Assembly (NCBI GenBank): GCA_902797405.1
Contig: CADBSP010000248.1
Coordinates: forward strand, 1 to 29,483
Origin: an uncultured Eubacteriales bacterium
Lineage (GTDB): Bacteria > Bacillota > Clostridia > Peptostreptococcales > Anaerovoracaceae
Reading direction: 5' to 3'
Length of the DNA stretch: 29,483 nucleotides
The notes below the pieces were generated by a model, which was not told where the DNA came from, made no database searches, and worked only from the letters and a program-made list of their open reading frames with translations. Every line of letters begins with the position of its first letter. Within the stretch, counting starts at the first letter, position 1. A program made the position numbers and the translations under genes. Below are positions 1 to 6,993 of this stretch, piece after piece.

Positions 1-425
1 ACCCGACACCGGACGACCCGACACCGGACGACCCAACACCGGACGATCCAACTCCGACTCCGCCGACCAAATGGGTTAAATACATAGACGGTGACGGAAA
101 CATTATCTACAAGCCTGAGACTGCATTTAATGCGGATGGCACCGAGCCACCGGCTCCAGCAAATCCTACCAAGAACGGCTACAAATTCGACGGTTGGGAT
201 AGAGATGTTGACGCAGACGGCAATGTAACATACACAGCTCGCTGGAATCCGGATTCACAGATTGAACCGGCACCGAAGCCTGCAGATCAAACTCCGGCTA
301 AACCTGCTAAGGATGTTCCAAAGACAGGTGATGAGAGCAAGGCCGGCATGTGGATAGGCATTCTGGCAATCGCAGTGCTTCTGGCAGTATTGGCAGCTTT
401 GATTCGCATCCGCACCAAGAAATAG
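1..425 (+). CDS. C-terminal end of a sortase-anchored surface protein (5' end outside window)
   Basis: The open frame enters at base 3 and stops at 423-425, giving about 140 residues. In order it shows a proline/aspartate-rich linker of repeated PTPDD units, one module of the InlB B-repeat (Listeria-Bacteroides repeat) type running from KWVKYIDGDG to YTARW, a second Pro/Ala/Lys-rich linker, then a sorting signal. The signal has a VPKTGD motif (an LPXTG variant), a hydrophobic helix of about 20 residues and a basic tail RIRTKK. Family knowledge: such proteins are cut at T-G by sortase and joined to peptidoglycan, with the repeats carrying the functional domain away from the wall. The ligand-binding or enzymatic part lies upstream of the window, so the function is unknown. 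A terminator follows about 80 bases downstream. Confidence 0.88.
   Translation, partial: PTPDDPTPDDPTPDDPTPTPPTKWVKYIDGDGNIIYKPETAFNADGTEPPAPANPTKNGYKFDGWDRDVDADGNVTYTARWNPDSQIEPAPKPADQTPAKPAKDVPKTGDESKAGMWIGILAIAVLLAVLAALIRIRTKK
3..47 (+). repeat. 15-base tandem repeat encoding PTPDD
   Basis: Three near-identical 15-base units (ccgacaccggacgac) start at 3, 18 and 33, with a decayed fourth at 48. They are in frame and encode the wall-spanning PTPDD linker. The first copy abuts the window edge, so the array probably continues upstream. Such arrays commonly vary in copy number through slippage. Confidence 0.85.
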
Positions 426-507
426 ACGAGGGCTTATTGACAATCTATTTCTCTAGTGATAATATGGTTGCGACGGAAATGATACACAATCAATATGCAT
501 CAACCAA

Positions 508-541
508 AAAACCCCTAAGAGCGGCTACTCTTAGGGGTTTT
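508..541. terminator. Bidirectional Rho-independent terminator
   Basis: A perfect 14-bp inverted repeat (aaaacccctaagag and its complement) encloses the loop cggcta. It has a U-run in both directions because the arms end in A4/T4 and the flanking plus-strand bases 505-510 are A-rich. It serves the surface protein gene on the plus strand and the small minus-strand peptide gene at 554-637. Confidence 0.93.
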
Positions 542-553
542 GACTGATTACCA

Positions 554-637
554 TCAATCATTTCCGTCCAGCCATTTGCAAATGTAGTATGCAACCACAC
601 TTGCTACAACGGAAATCATGAATGATACCACTATCAT
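554..637 (-). CDS. 27-residue single-helix membrane peptide, possible type I toxin
   Basis: On the minus strand an ATG at 637-635 opens a 27-codon frame ending in TGA at 556-554. It is preceded by a strong ribosome site (ggaaggagg, about 7 bases before the ATG) and followed 13 bases later by the shared terminator. The peptide is one hydrophobic segment (residues 2-20, rich in Val, Ile and Ser) ending in the motif YYICKWLDGND. From memory, short peptides with a V-A-x-YYICKWLD ending are common and usually unannotated in Clostridia; they resemble holin-like or type I toxin peptides. A membrane location is clear from the sequence. Toxicity and a partner antisense RNA are inference. The gene is too short for ordinary gene calling. 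No antisense RNA promoter was identified with confidence. Confidence 0.7.
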   Translation of the reverse strand: MIVVSFMISVVASVVAYYICKWLDGND

Positions 638-755
638 GCAACAACCTCCTTCCTACTACCATAGGTATAGGTGATGGTAATGGAAGGATTGTATCACAAC
701 CAATATTAATTTACAATATATTCCATATAGGGAAAGTAAGGGAAAAGTAAGAGAA

Positions 756-1640
756 ATGAGCACTTTAGAAAAACAAGAAAAGAAGACAAATTATATAAGG
801 ATTTTGGTGGATATCATCTTTGATATCATTGGCGGAGCATTTGTTGCTGCGGGTGTACACAGTTTTGCATCTGCCAGCAATTTCCCTCTGACCGGGTTCA
901 CAGGAATTGCAATGATAATAAACAGACTTACCGGATTTCCGATGGGTATTATGCTTATTTGCCTGAATATTCCGGTGGGCTTGATCGCATCCAGAATTAT
1001 CGGGAAGAAATACTTTATCAGGTCGCTTAAGTCAATGTTCATCACATCCATGATGATTGACTATGTGTCGCCATATTTTCCCGTCTTCACAGGCGAGAAG
1101 ATGCTTGCAGCAATCTGCACCGGTGTTCTGGCAGGCGTGGGTTACGGCCTAATTTATAGCCGTGGTTCATCGACCGGTGGAACCGACTTTATAACCCTTT
1201 CCATAAAAACAAAAAAGCCCTATATGTCCATAGGGAATATTGCATTTGTAATTGATGCGGTTATTGTGGCCATAGGAACATTCATCGTATCAAAGAATAT
1301 CACCGGTCTGATATACGGAATGATAATCGCGTTCATAGCTTCAACCGTGGTTGATAAAATCCTCTATGGTCTATCCGCCGGTAGGATGACTTTGATTGTA
1401 ACTGATAAGGCGGATGAGGTCGCGGAGGCAATCGATGAAGCCGTTCATCGAGGAGCCACATTTCTACGTGGCCAGGGAAGCTATACCGGTGCGGATAAGA
1501 ACATCGTAATGTGCGCTTGCGGAAAGAAGCAAATGTACCTGATTCAGGAAGCCGTAAAAGAGGTAGACCCACACGCATTTATGGTTATTATGGAATCCAA
1601 CGAAGTTATGGGTGAAGGCTTCACCAAACGAACCCCATAA
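756..1640 (+). CDS. YitT family membrane protein (DUF161 + DUF2179)
   Basis: The 294-residue protein has about five to six membrane segments in residues 15-200, containing the conserved patches NFPLTGFTGIA near residue 43 and SRGSSTGGTDFI near residue 135. A soluble C-terminal DUF2179 domain follows (about 205-290, TLIVTDKADEVAEAI through GYGSYTG-like and MESNEVMGEGF). Length and domain order match the YitT/YqfU family of Firmicutes, whose role is not established; transport has been proposed. The ATG at 756 has only a weak purine-rich upstream sequence (gtaagagaa). The gene stands alone: its own terminator is at 1707-1736 and the next gene is on the opposite strand. It is not obviously linked to the catabolic region that follows. 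Confidence 0.9.
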   Translation: MSTLEKQEKKTNYIRILVDIIFDIIGGAFVAAGVHSFASASNFPLTGFTGIAMIINRLTGFPMGIMLICLNIPVGLIASRIIGKKYFIRSLKSMFITSMMIDYVSPYFPVFTGEKMLAAICTGVLAGVGYGLIYSRGSSTGGTDFITLSIKTKKPYMSIGNIAFVIDAVIVAIGTFIVSKNITGLIYGMIIAFIASTVVDKILYGLSAGRMTLIVTDKADEVAEAIDEAVHRGATFLRGQGSYTGADKNIVMCACGKKQMYLIQEAVKEVDPHAFMVIMESNEVMGEGFTKRTP

Positions 1641-1706
1641 TTATCTACGTAAACATTGTATTGTTATATGCGTTTTGTTGATCAAAGAAATGTTAAATAA
1701 TAAAAG

Positions 1707-1736
1707 AAAAATCCTGGAGGTGCCCAGGATTTTTCT
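1707..1736 (+). terminator. Rho-independent terminator after the YitT gene
   Basis: An 11-bp stem (aaaaatcctgg / ccaggattttt) with loop aggtgc is followed by further T-rich sequence. It lies 67 bases after the YitT stop. The A-rich 5' side lets it work on the minus strand too, where it would sit downstream of the SDR gene ending at 1817. Confidence 0.9.
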
Positions 1737-1816
1737 CTGTTCATACTTGTTCTATCAAGTAGGAGAAATTATGAAAAATAAGTTGTGTCACTATGCGTGT
1801 TTTTAACATGATTAGT

Positions 1817-2593
1817 TTAATAATATGCAGCAGTGGAACCGCCGTCCAATCTTAGTTCGGTCCCGGTTAAATAAGATGCCTCGTCCGAAGCGAGAAACCT
1901 CACCATGTTGGCAACTTCCTCAGGCTCGCACCAGCGACCTAGGGGTAGAGAACCAGCGATATCACGTTCTATTTCTTTTTCACTTATTCCTGGTTTTAGT
2001 TTCTTTCGATTCTCTACTATCATCGGGGAGTGCACTATCCCAGGCATTATAGCGTTAACTCTTACATTAAATCCTGCAGCTTCCAGAGCTGCAACTTTGG
2101 TTAGCATGATGACCGCACTTTTTGATGCGGCATAATCCGCACTATTCCTAGCTGCTAATCTTCCTTTATGTGAAGCAGTGTTTATCACGACACCGTAGTT
2201 TTGTTCGTACATTTGAGGTAGGACATGCTTTAGTCCTAAGAAAACACCGAAAACATTTACGTTCATGAGTTTCTTAAAAAAGTCATAGTCGATGTTTGTT
2301 ATAGATACACGTGACCCGGTTATGCCTGCATTGTTATGAAATACATCGATAGCTCCAAACTTTGAAACTGTTTCTTTCACATAATTAAAAACCTGGCATT
2401 CGTCAGTTACATCGGCTTGTAGAAGAAGAGCACGATTTCCAAATCCTGCTTTTGATGCGGATTGTTCCAATGCCTCTATGTTTGAATCAACTAGCGCAAG
2501 GTTTGATCCTTCATTAAAAAATTTTTTTGCTACAGCGCTACCAAGCGTGCCCGCTGCACCGGTGATTAGTACTGTTTTTCCTTTGAAACTCAT
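1817..2593 (-). CDS. Short-chain dehydrogenase/reductase (classical SDR)
   Basis: The 258-residue NAD(P)(H)-dependent oxidoreductase acts on a C=O or C-OH. Motifs in order are the cofactor loop TGAAGTLG near residue 14, the acidic residue at the end of beta-2 (LALVDSN, favouring NAD(H)), NNAG near 88, the catalytic Ser in NTASHKG, the YAASK catalytic Tyr/Lys pair, and the usual C-terminal LTGTELRLDGG. The start at 2593 is preferred over an ATG 12 bases upstream (2605), because ggtga lies 6 bases before 2593 and the protein then begins with the family-typical SFKGKTVLITG. It is transcribed away from the enoate-reductase gene at 2884. The shared 290-base spacer carries an operator-like palindrome and an extended -10 (TGATATAAT) for this gene, so the two are probably co-induced. 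The substrate is unknown; a carbonyl reduction or oxidation within the catabolic route is likely. Confidence 0.9.
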   Translation of the reverse strand: MSFKGKTVLITGAAGTLGSAVAKKFFNEGSNLALVDSNIEALEQSASKAGFGNRALLLQADVTDECQVFNYVKETVSKFGAIDVFHNNAGITGSRVSITNIDYDFFKKLMNVNVFGVFLGLKHVLPQMYEQNYGVVINTASHKGRLAARNSADYAASKSAVIMLTKVAALEAAGFNVRVNAIMPGIVHSPMIVENRKKLKPGISEKEIERDIAGSLPLGRWCEPEEVANMVRFLASDEASYLTGTELRLDGGSTAAYY

Positions 2594-2630
2594 TTCATTC
2601 ACCATACAAACTATTCAAACTATTTAATGA

Positions 2631-2737
2631 ATTATATCAGCTGACCACATTTTATACATTGTGATAGCGTACAAAAAACAATGACGCTTTTGTGGGCAAT
2701 AGGATAGATATAAATCACAAAAGGTCGCATGTAATTT
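2631..2737. promoter_or_regulatory. Divergent promoter region with operator-like palindrome (site A)
   Basis: Minus-strand promoter: extended -10 TGATATAAT at 2639-2631, for the SDR gene. Plus-strand candidate -10: TGTAATTT at 2730-2737, for the enoate reductase. Between them lies an imperfect palindrome GTACAAAA (2669-2676) ... TTTTGTGG (2688-2695), centred at 2682. It is 46 bases from the minus -10 and 50 from the plus -10. A further CACAAAAG at 2716-2723 forms an 8-bp inverted repeat with CTTTTGTG (2687-2694). Neither promoter has a good -35, which fits activator dependence. Assigned by eye. Confidence 0.5.
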
Positions 2738-2883
2738 ATAGACCAATGCACAATTTACTGGGTTTGATAATTATATAACATATATTCAAAGGACAGTTTC
2801 GGATACATGCTTTAATGATAATATTTATAAGTTTTTTACTGTTTCAGAACCAAGCAAAGAATAAAGCTCATGGAGGTAGTAGT

Positions 2884-4917
2884 ATGAAGGAACTTCATCA
2901 AGAATTATTCAAACCCATTAGAATTGGAAAACTTGAGTTAAAGAATAGATATGCCATGGCTCCAATGGCAAGTTTTGGCCTTGTTGATGAAAATGGAATA
3001 TTGACTGACGATGGTGTTGAGTACTTTGTGACACGAGCAAAAGGTGGAGCTGGATTGATTATGACGGGAACTTGCTTCGTTGAAGATGAGGTAGAAGGTA
3101 TATTGCCTCACACATTAATGTGTACTGATAATACGGACAAGTGGATTGAGATGCAGCAGTTTAACAAACTTGCTGAACGATGCCACGCATATGGAAGCAA
3201 GGTGTTTGTTCAACTAGCTTCAGGCTATGGTCGTTCGGCCAGAATCCCGACATCGGCAACAAAGGCAGTTGCGCCATCGGAGATACCAAATCGATGGGAC
3301 CCTACAATCATACACAGAGAAATAACAAAGGCAGAGATAAAAAAGATTGTTGACGCATTTGGTAAAGCTGCAGCCTTCTGCAGGAAGTGTGGTATAGATG
3401 GTGTGGAGGTTCATGCCGTTCATGAAGGATATCTTTTGGATCAGTTTACGGTTCCATTCTTCAATAAAAGAACCGACGAATATGGTGGAAGTTTTGAAAA
3501 CAGATACAGGTTTGCGGTGGAAGTAGTTGAGTCTATTAAAGAGGCGTGTGGAAAGGACTATCCTGTATCTCTTCGCTTTACGTTGAAACACTATATAAAA
3601 GATTTATTAAGCGGTGGAGTCGAGGGAGAAGAATTCGAAGAGATGGGGCGTGACACTGAAGAAGGCCTCAAAGCTGCAAAATATTTGGTTGATGCCGGAT
3701 ATGATGCCCTAAGTGTTGACCTCGGTTGCTATGATGCTCACTACTGGAATCATCCGTCGGTATACCAAAGGGATGGTCTCTATCTAGAAGCTGCAGAAAT
3801 GGTGAAGAAAGTTGTTGATGTACCTATTTTAGTTGCGGGGAGAATGGATAATCCAGACTTTGGTTCGAAATCTATTGAGGAAGGGAAATGTGATATTTTG
3901 GCTATAGGTCGTCCGCTTCTTGCAGATCCTGAATTACCTAACAAGGTTGCAACAGGGAAATTGGATATGATTAGACCATGTATTAGCTGTAATTATGGGT
4001 GTTGTACTAAAGTGCATCAAAGCTCTGGCAGAGCAGGTTGTGCGGTCAATGCTCAATGTGCTAACGAGCTGAATACTGAAATACTACCAGTAGTGCAAAA
4101 GAAGAATGTTGTGGTCATTGGTGGTGGACCCGGCGGATGCGAGTGCGCCAGAGTTCTGAGGCTTAGAGGACATAGAGTTACTCTGCTTGAAAAAGAAGAT
4201 AAATTAGGTGGTGCACTTAATATCGCCTCACAGCCATCATTTAAAAAACATGATCTACAACTCATCCGATATTTTGAAAGTGAATTATCCAGACTAGGAG
4301 TTGAGGTCAAAACCTCTTGTGAAGCGTCGGTTGATTCAGTTGGTCGTCTTAATCCGGATGTTATTATCGTAGCATCTGGAGCAAAAGCCTGTGCTCCAAG
4401 CTTCCCTGGGGCGGACAAGTGTAAGTATGCAGAAGAAATACTTGTGATGAATACTCCAGAGGGTTTTCCTAAAGATGTACAGTTGGGCGAAAATATAGTG
4501 ATTATTGGTGCGGGCCAAGTCGGAGTCGAAACAGGGTTAATGCTTTTAATGGACGAAAAGAACACAAAACGAAATGTCACTATAGTCGAAATAACGAATC
4601 AATTCATGCCTCAAGCTCTCTATTCCGATTCCGAGCATGCAAGGGCATTGCTAGATTTTTATGAGGCTGATGTTATGTTGGAAACCAAGGTAGAAAAATA
4701 TGAATATGGAGTTTTGTCATTAGAAACAAATGACGGAAAACAAATCAGAATACCTGCAGACGAGGTGATTTTAGCGACAGGATACCGGAGTGATACGAAG
4801 GTATATGAAGACATGAGAAATAATTTTGATATTGTCTACAATATCGGAGATTCATCTAAGGCAAGAAATATTTATTTCGCTATACACGAGGCTAATGAAT
4901 TGGCTAGATACATATAA
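2884..4917 (+). CDS. NADH:flavin oxidoreductase of the 2-enoate / 2,4-dienoyl-CoA reductase (OYE-NADH oxidase) family
   Basis: The 677-residue flavo-iron-sulfur ene-reductase would reduce an activated C=C bond. An Old Yellow Enzyme TIM barrel occupies about 1-360 and includes VHEGYLLDQF and RTDEYGGSFENRYRF. A 4Fe-4S cysteine cluster follows (C366, C369, C373 or C374, C386). The C-terminal FAD/NADH module has two dinucleotide motifs, VIGGGPGG near 409 and IIGAGQVG near 538, and ATGYRSD near the end. Length and order match FadH, 2-enoate reductase and the BaiCD/BaiH group; the VHEGYLLDQF form of the active-site loop is the one I associate with clostridial enoate and steroid-type reductases. The start is set by gaggtagtagt before the ATG at 2884; an in-frame ATG at 2815 has no ribosome site. 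No bai genes are nearby. The substrate may be an enone or unsaturated ring. Confidence 0.88.
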   Translation: MKELHQELFKPIRIGKLELKNRYAMAPMASFGLVDENGILTDDGVEYFVTRAKGGAGLIMTGTCFVEDEVEGILPHTLMCTDNTDKWIEMQQFNKLAERCHAYGSKVFVQLASGYGRSARIPTSATKAVAPSEIPNRWDPTIIHREITKAEIKKIVDAFGKAAAFCRKCGIDGVEVHAVHEGYLLDQFTVPFFNKRTDEYGGSFENRYRFAVEVVESIKEACGKDYPVSLRFTLKHYIKDLLSGGVEGEEFEEMGRDTEEGLKAAKYLVDAGYDALSVDLGCYDAHYWNHPSVYQRDGLYLEAAEMVKKVVDVPILVAGRMDNPDFGSKSIEEGKCDILAIGRPLLADPELPNKVATGKLDMIRPCISCNYGCCTKVHQSSGRAGCAVNAQCANELNTEILPVVQKKNVVVIGGGPGGCECARVLRLRGHRVTLLEKEDKLGGALNIASQPSFKKHDLQLIRYFESELSRLGVEVKTSCEASVDSVGRLNPDVIIVASGAKACAPSFPGADKCKYAEEILVMNTPEGFPKDVQLGENIVIIGAGQVGVETGLMLLMDEKNTKRNVTIVEITNQFMPQALYSDSEHARALLDFYEADVMLETKVEKYEYGVLSLETNDGKQIRIPADEVILATGYRSDTKVYEDMRNNFDIVYNIGDSSKARNIYFAIHEANELARYI

Positions 4918-4952
4918 TATACTACTTAATATATTAGATAATTGAAGATGTG

Positions 4953-5020
4953 GTACAAAAGCAGAGCAACCTTTTCTGTACTAAGGACCAATTTACTTGA
5001 AAGCTTCAAATCTGTAACAT
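4953..5020 (+). promoter_or_regulatory. Promoter with operator-like palindrome (site B) for the crotonase gene
   Basis: An imperfect palindrome has outer arms GTACA (4953-4957) and TGTAC (4977-4981), with AAAAGC/CTTTT inside, centred at 4967. A candidate promoter follows: -35 TTTACT at 4992-4997, 17-base spacer, and -10 TAACAT at 5015-5020 preceded by TG. The left arm GTACAAAAGC is identical over 10 bases to site C at 15908. The distance from palindrome centre to the -10 is 48 bases. Assigned by eye. Confidence 0.5.
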
Positions 5021-5095
5021 TTATTTATGAAGTGAATTTGCTCTCGTGAATTTACATATTTAAACAGATTATATTTGAAAAAGGAGGAATACACC

Positions 5096-5971
5096 ATGGC
5101 AGGAATGACTGAACAAGTCGTCACAAGAAGAAAACGCGTGCCAATGCCGACATTCGAAGAATACAAAGAAAGATTCTCCGAGTATTTTGACCTCGAAAGA
5201 GACGAGGATGGCATCGTTGTAGTTACAATGCAGTATGACGGAGGTCCACCGGTATGGAGTTACGAAATGCATGAAGCATGTGCAGAGCTCTTCACAACTC
5301 TTGGTCACGATAAGGATAACGAGGTTATCATTCTTACATCAAAGGGTGATTACTGGATTGCAAAGAGTGATGTGGGATCCTTCCATGCGTATGACGATGA
5401 CGACCACACAAATGATGATCGCTATAACGTACAGATTTATGACACAATGAAGGTTGTTGAAAACCTTGTATTCGATATTGAGTGCCCAACAATTGCTGCT
5501 TTTCCCGGAAGCGGCATTCACTGGGAAATGGGTATGTTCATGGACGTAACTTTAGCTGCTCCGGAATTCTTCCTGAGAGACATACATTTTTTAATGCCTC
5601 CTGGACACGTAGGTGGAGACGGAATGTACATGCTTACACAGTATTTGCTTGGTCCTAAGCGAGCAAACTATTTCGAATTCATGGGTGAAGAAATCTCTTG
5701 CGAGAGACTTAAAGAACTAGGTATGGTTAATGAAATTGTACCTCGTGATCAACTTCTCGATAGAGCAAAAGAAATCGCTAAAGGATGGATGAAGATTAAC
5801 CGTACATGTAGAAGACTGCAACATATGCTGGCAATGAGACCATATCAGCGTTTGTTGATTGATGATTTCAAGGTCAACGTGCTTGCAGAAATGTACAATA
5901 AGGCGCTTGAAAAAGCTCCGTCCGGTTTCGATAAAATGGAAACATACGAACGTTCGTTGGACGACAAATAG
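5096..5971 (+). CDS. Crotonase-superfamily enzyme, probable cyclic beta-diketone (retro-Claisen) hydrolase
   Basis: The 291-residue protein has the crotonase fold, annotatable as enoyl-CoA hydratase/isomerase. The region from IVVVTMQYDGGPPVW (W54) to the C-terminal helices aligns by eye with 6-oxocamphor hydrolase. It has H142 (GSGIHWEMG), H164 (RDIHF) and D175 (GGDG); 6-oxocamphor hydrolase uses, as I recall, Trp40, His122, His145 and Asp154 with very similar spacing. That enzyme hydrolyses a C-C bond between two ring carbonyls without CoA. A standard crotonase oxyanion loop and paired hydratase glutamates are not evident, which argues against a plain enoyl-CoA hydratase. An Asp-rich insert (YDDDDHTNDD, near residue 100) is unusual. 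The start at 5096 has a perfect aaggagga; the in-frame ATG at 5075 does not. The gene has its own promoter, and a terminator follows at 5984. Proposed role: ring opening. Confidence 0.75.
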   Translation: MAGMTEQVVTRRKRVPMPTFEEYKERFSEYFDLERDEDGIVVVTMQYDGGPPVWSYEMHEACAELFTTLGHDKDNEVIILTSKGDYWIAKSDVGSFHAYDDDDHTNDDRYNVQIYDTMKVVENLVFDIECPTIAAFPGSGIHWEMGMFMDVTLAAPEFFLRDIHFLMPPGHVGGDGMYMLTQYLLGPKRANYFEFMGEEISCERLKELGMVNEIVPRDQLLDRAKEIAKGWMKINRTCRRLQHMLAMRPYQRLLIDDFKVNVLAEMYNKALEKAPSGFDKMETYERSLDDK

Positions 5972-5983
5972 ATGATTCATATG

Positions 5984-6017
5984 GCCCTGCAGGAGAAACA
6001 ATTCTGCAGGGCTTTTT
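5984..6017 (+). terminator. Rho-independent terminator between crotonase and hydroxyacid dehydrogenase genes
   Basis: A 9-bp stem gccctgcag / ctgcagggc with an 11-base loop is followed by TTTTT. It sits 12 bases after the crotonase stop and only 17 bases before the next start codon. The downstream gene therefore depends on readthrough or on a promoter inside the crotonase gene. Confidence 0.9.
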
Positions 6018-6034
6018 ACAAGAGGGTTGTACGA

Positions 6035-6976
6035 ATGAATATATTAATTTCTAATGAAGAAGGATTATCTAGTAACATAGTCAAAGCCCTTTCAGAATTA
6101 GGTGCGAATGCGTCATTCTCTTACGATGGCTGGGAAGATAGTTTTTGTAAAGCGTCAGAAGTCGATGTGATACTTGGAAATAAGGTAATTGAACATTGGC
6201 CTTTGGATATTTTTTCAAATCTAAAATTCATACAGGTTTTAAATGCCGGTATGGATAATGTGCCAGTTAAAGAAATCAAGGAAAGAGGAATCCTGATTTC
6301 AAATGGAAGAGGAATATTGAGCGCATATATCGCAGAGTGGATAATGGCGCAAATTCTAAACAGTACCAAGTGCATAGATTATTTTAAAGAGAAGCAAAGA
6401 GAACATGTATGGATCAGGGGAAATGTTGAAGCACCAGTTATTTCTCTGCAGGGAAAAAAGGCTTGCATAGTGGGGATGGGTGATATCGGTAAAGAAACTG
6501 CGAAGCGTCTTCACGCTTTTGAAGTTAATGTTATTGCAGTTAACAGAAGTCAAATTAAAGATAACCCCTTTGTAGATGAGTGCTTCTTGCTTAAAGACAG
6601 ACGTGTAGCCTTCTCTAAAAGTGATGTTATAATTGTCACTATGCCTCTCACTGAAGATACGGAGAACCTGCTTGACCGGGATAGTTTGGAAGCAATAAAG
6701 GATGGAGCGATTTTTATTAATGTATCGCGGGGGGCATTAGTAGATGAGAAGGCTTTGATAGACTTAATCAAACAAAACAAGTTTCGAACTGTTGCACTAG
6801 ATGTATTTCGTGTTGAGCCACTTCCGAATAATAGCGAACTATGGGATCTGAAAAACGTAATAATATCACCGCATGAGGCACCATTGGCAGAGAATATAGA
6901 TATTAAAAGAGAGAATTACGCCCTCCAGAATCTTACTAGATACGTGAAGGGCGAAATGCCGATAAATCTGTTTTAA
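6035..6976 (+). CDS. D-2-hydroxyacid dehydrogenase family protein
   Basis: The 313-residue NAD(P)-dependent enzyme would interconvert a D-2-hydroxyacid and a 2-oxoacid. The Rossmann motif GMGDIG is at 147-152. The family catalytic triad is complete: R232 (NVSRGALVDE), E261 (DVFRVEPLP) and H280 (ISPHEAP). The family substrate loop VLNAGMDNVP is near 68. Length is normal. The start at 6035 is chosen for the gaggg ahead of it and because the earlier in-frame ATG at 5972 would put the terminator hairpin inside the gene. It points towards the minus-strand regulator gene, with 17 bases between the stops. A partner might be the 2-oxoacid:ferredoxin oxidoreductase at the far end of the region, which could take its 2-oxoacid product; this link is inference. 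The exact substrate cannot be read from the sequence. Confidence 0.88.
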   Translation: MNILISNEEGLSSNIVKALSELGANASFSYDGWEDSFCKASEVDVILGNKVIEHWPLDIFSNLKFIQVLNAGMDNVPVKEIKERGILISNGRGILSAYIAEWIMAQILNSTKCIDYFKEKQREHVWIRGNVEAPVISLQGKKACIVGMGDIGKETAKRLHAFEVNVIAVNRSQIKDNPFVDECFLLKDRRVAFSKSDVIIVTMPLTEDTENLLDRDSLEAIKDGAIFINVSRGALVDEKALIDLIKQNKFRTVALDVFRVEPLPNNSELWDLKNVIISPHEAPLAENIDIKRENYALQNLTRYVKGEMPINLF

Positions 6977-6993
6977 TAGGGATCTTTGACTGA

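Noticed and set aside
3..62. Short tandem repeats as a possible CRISPR fragment
   Set aside because: The units are contiguous, 15 bases long, in frame and encode a wall linker; there are no spacers or cas genes.
1612..1806. Plus-strand 64-codon frame downstream of the YitT gene
   Set aside because: It overlaps the YitT end in another frame and reads straight through the terminator hairpin, with no ribosome site.
2815..2883. In-frame upstream start extending the enoate reductase by 23 residues
   Set aside because: No ribosome site before 2815, and the extension is not family-like; a good site precedes the ATG at 2884.
2884..4917. Part of a bile-acid-inducible (bai) operon
   Set aside because: No baiB, baiE, baiF, baiG or related genes occur in the window.
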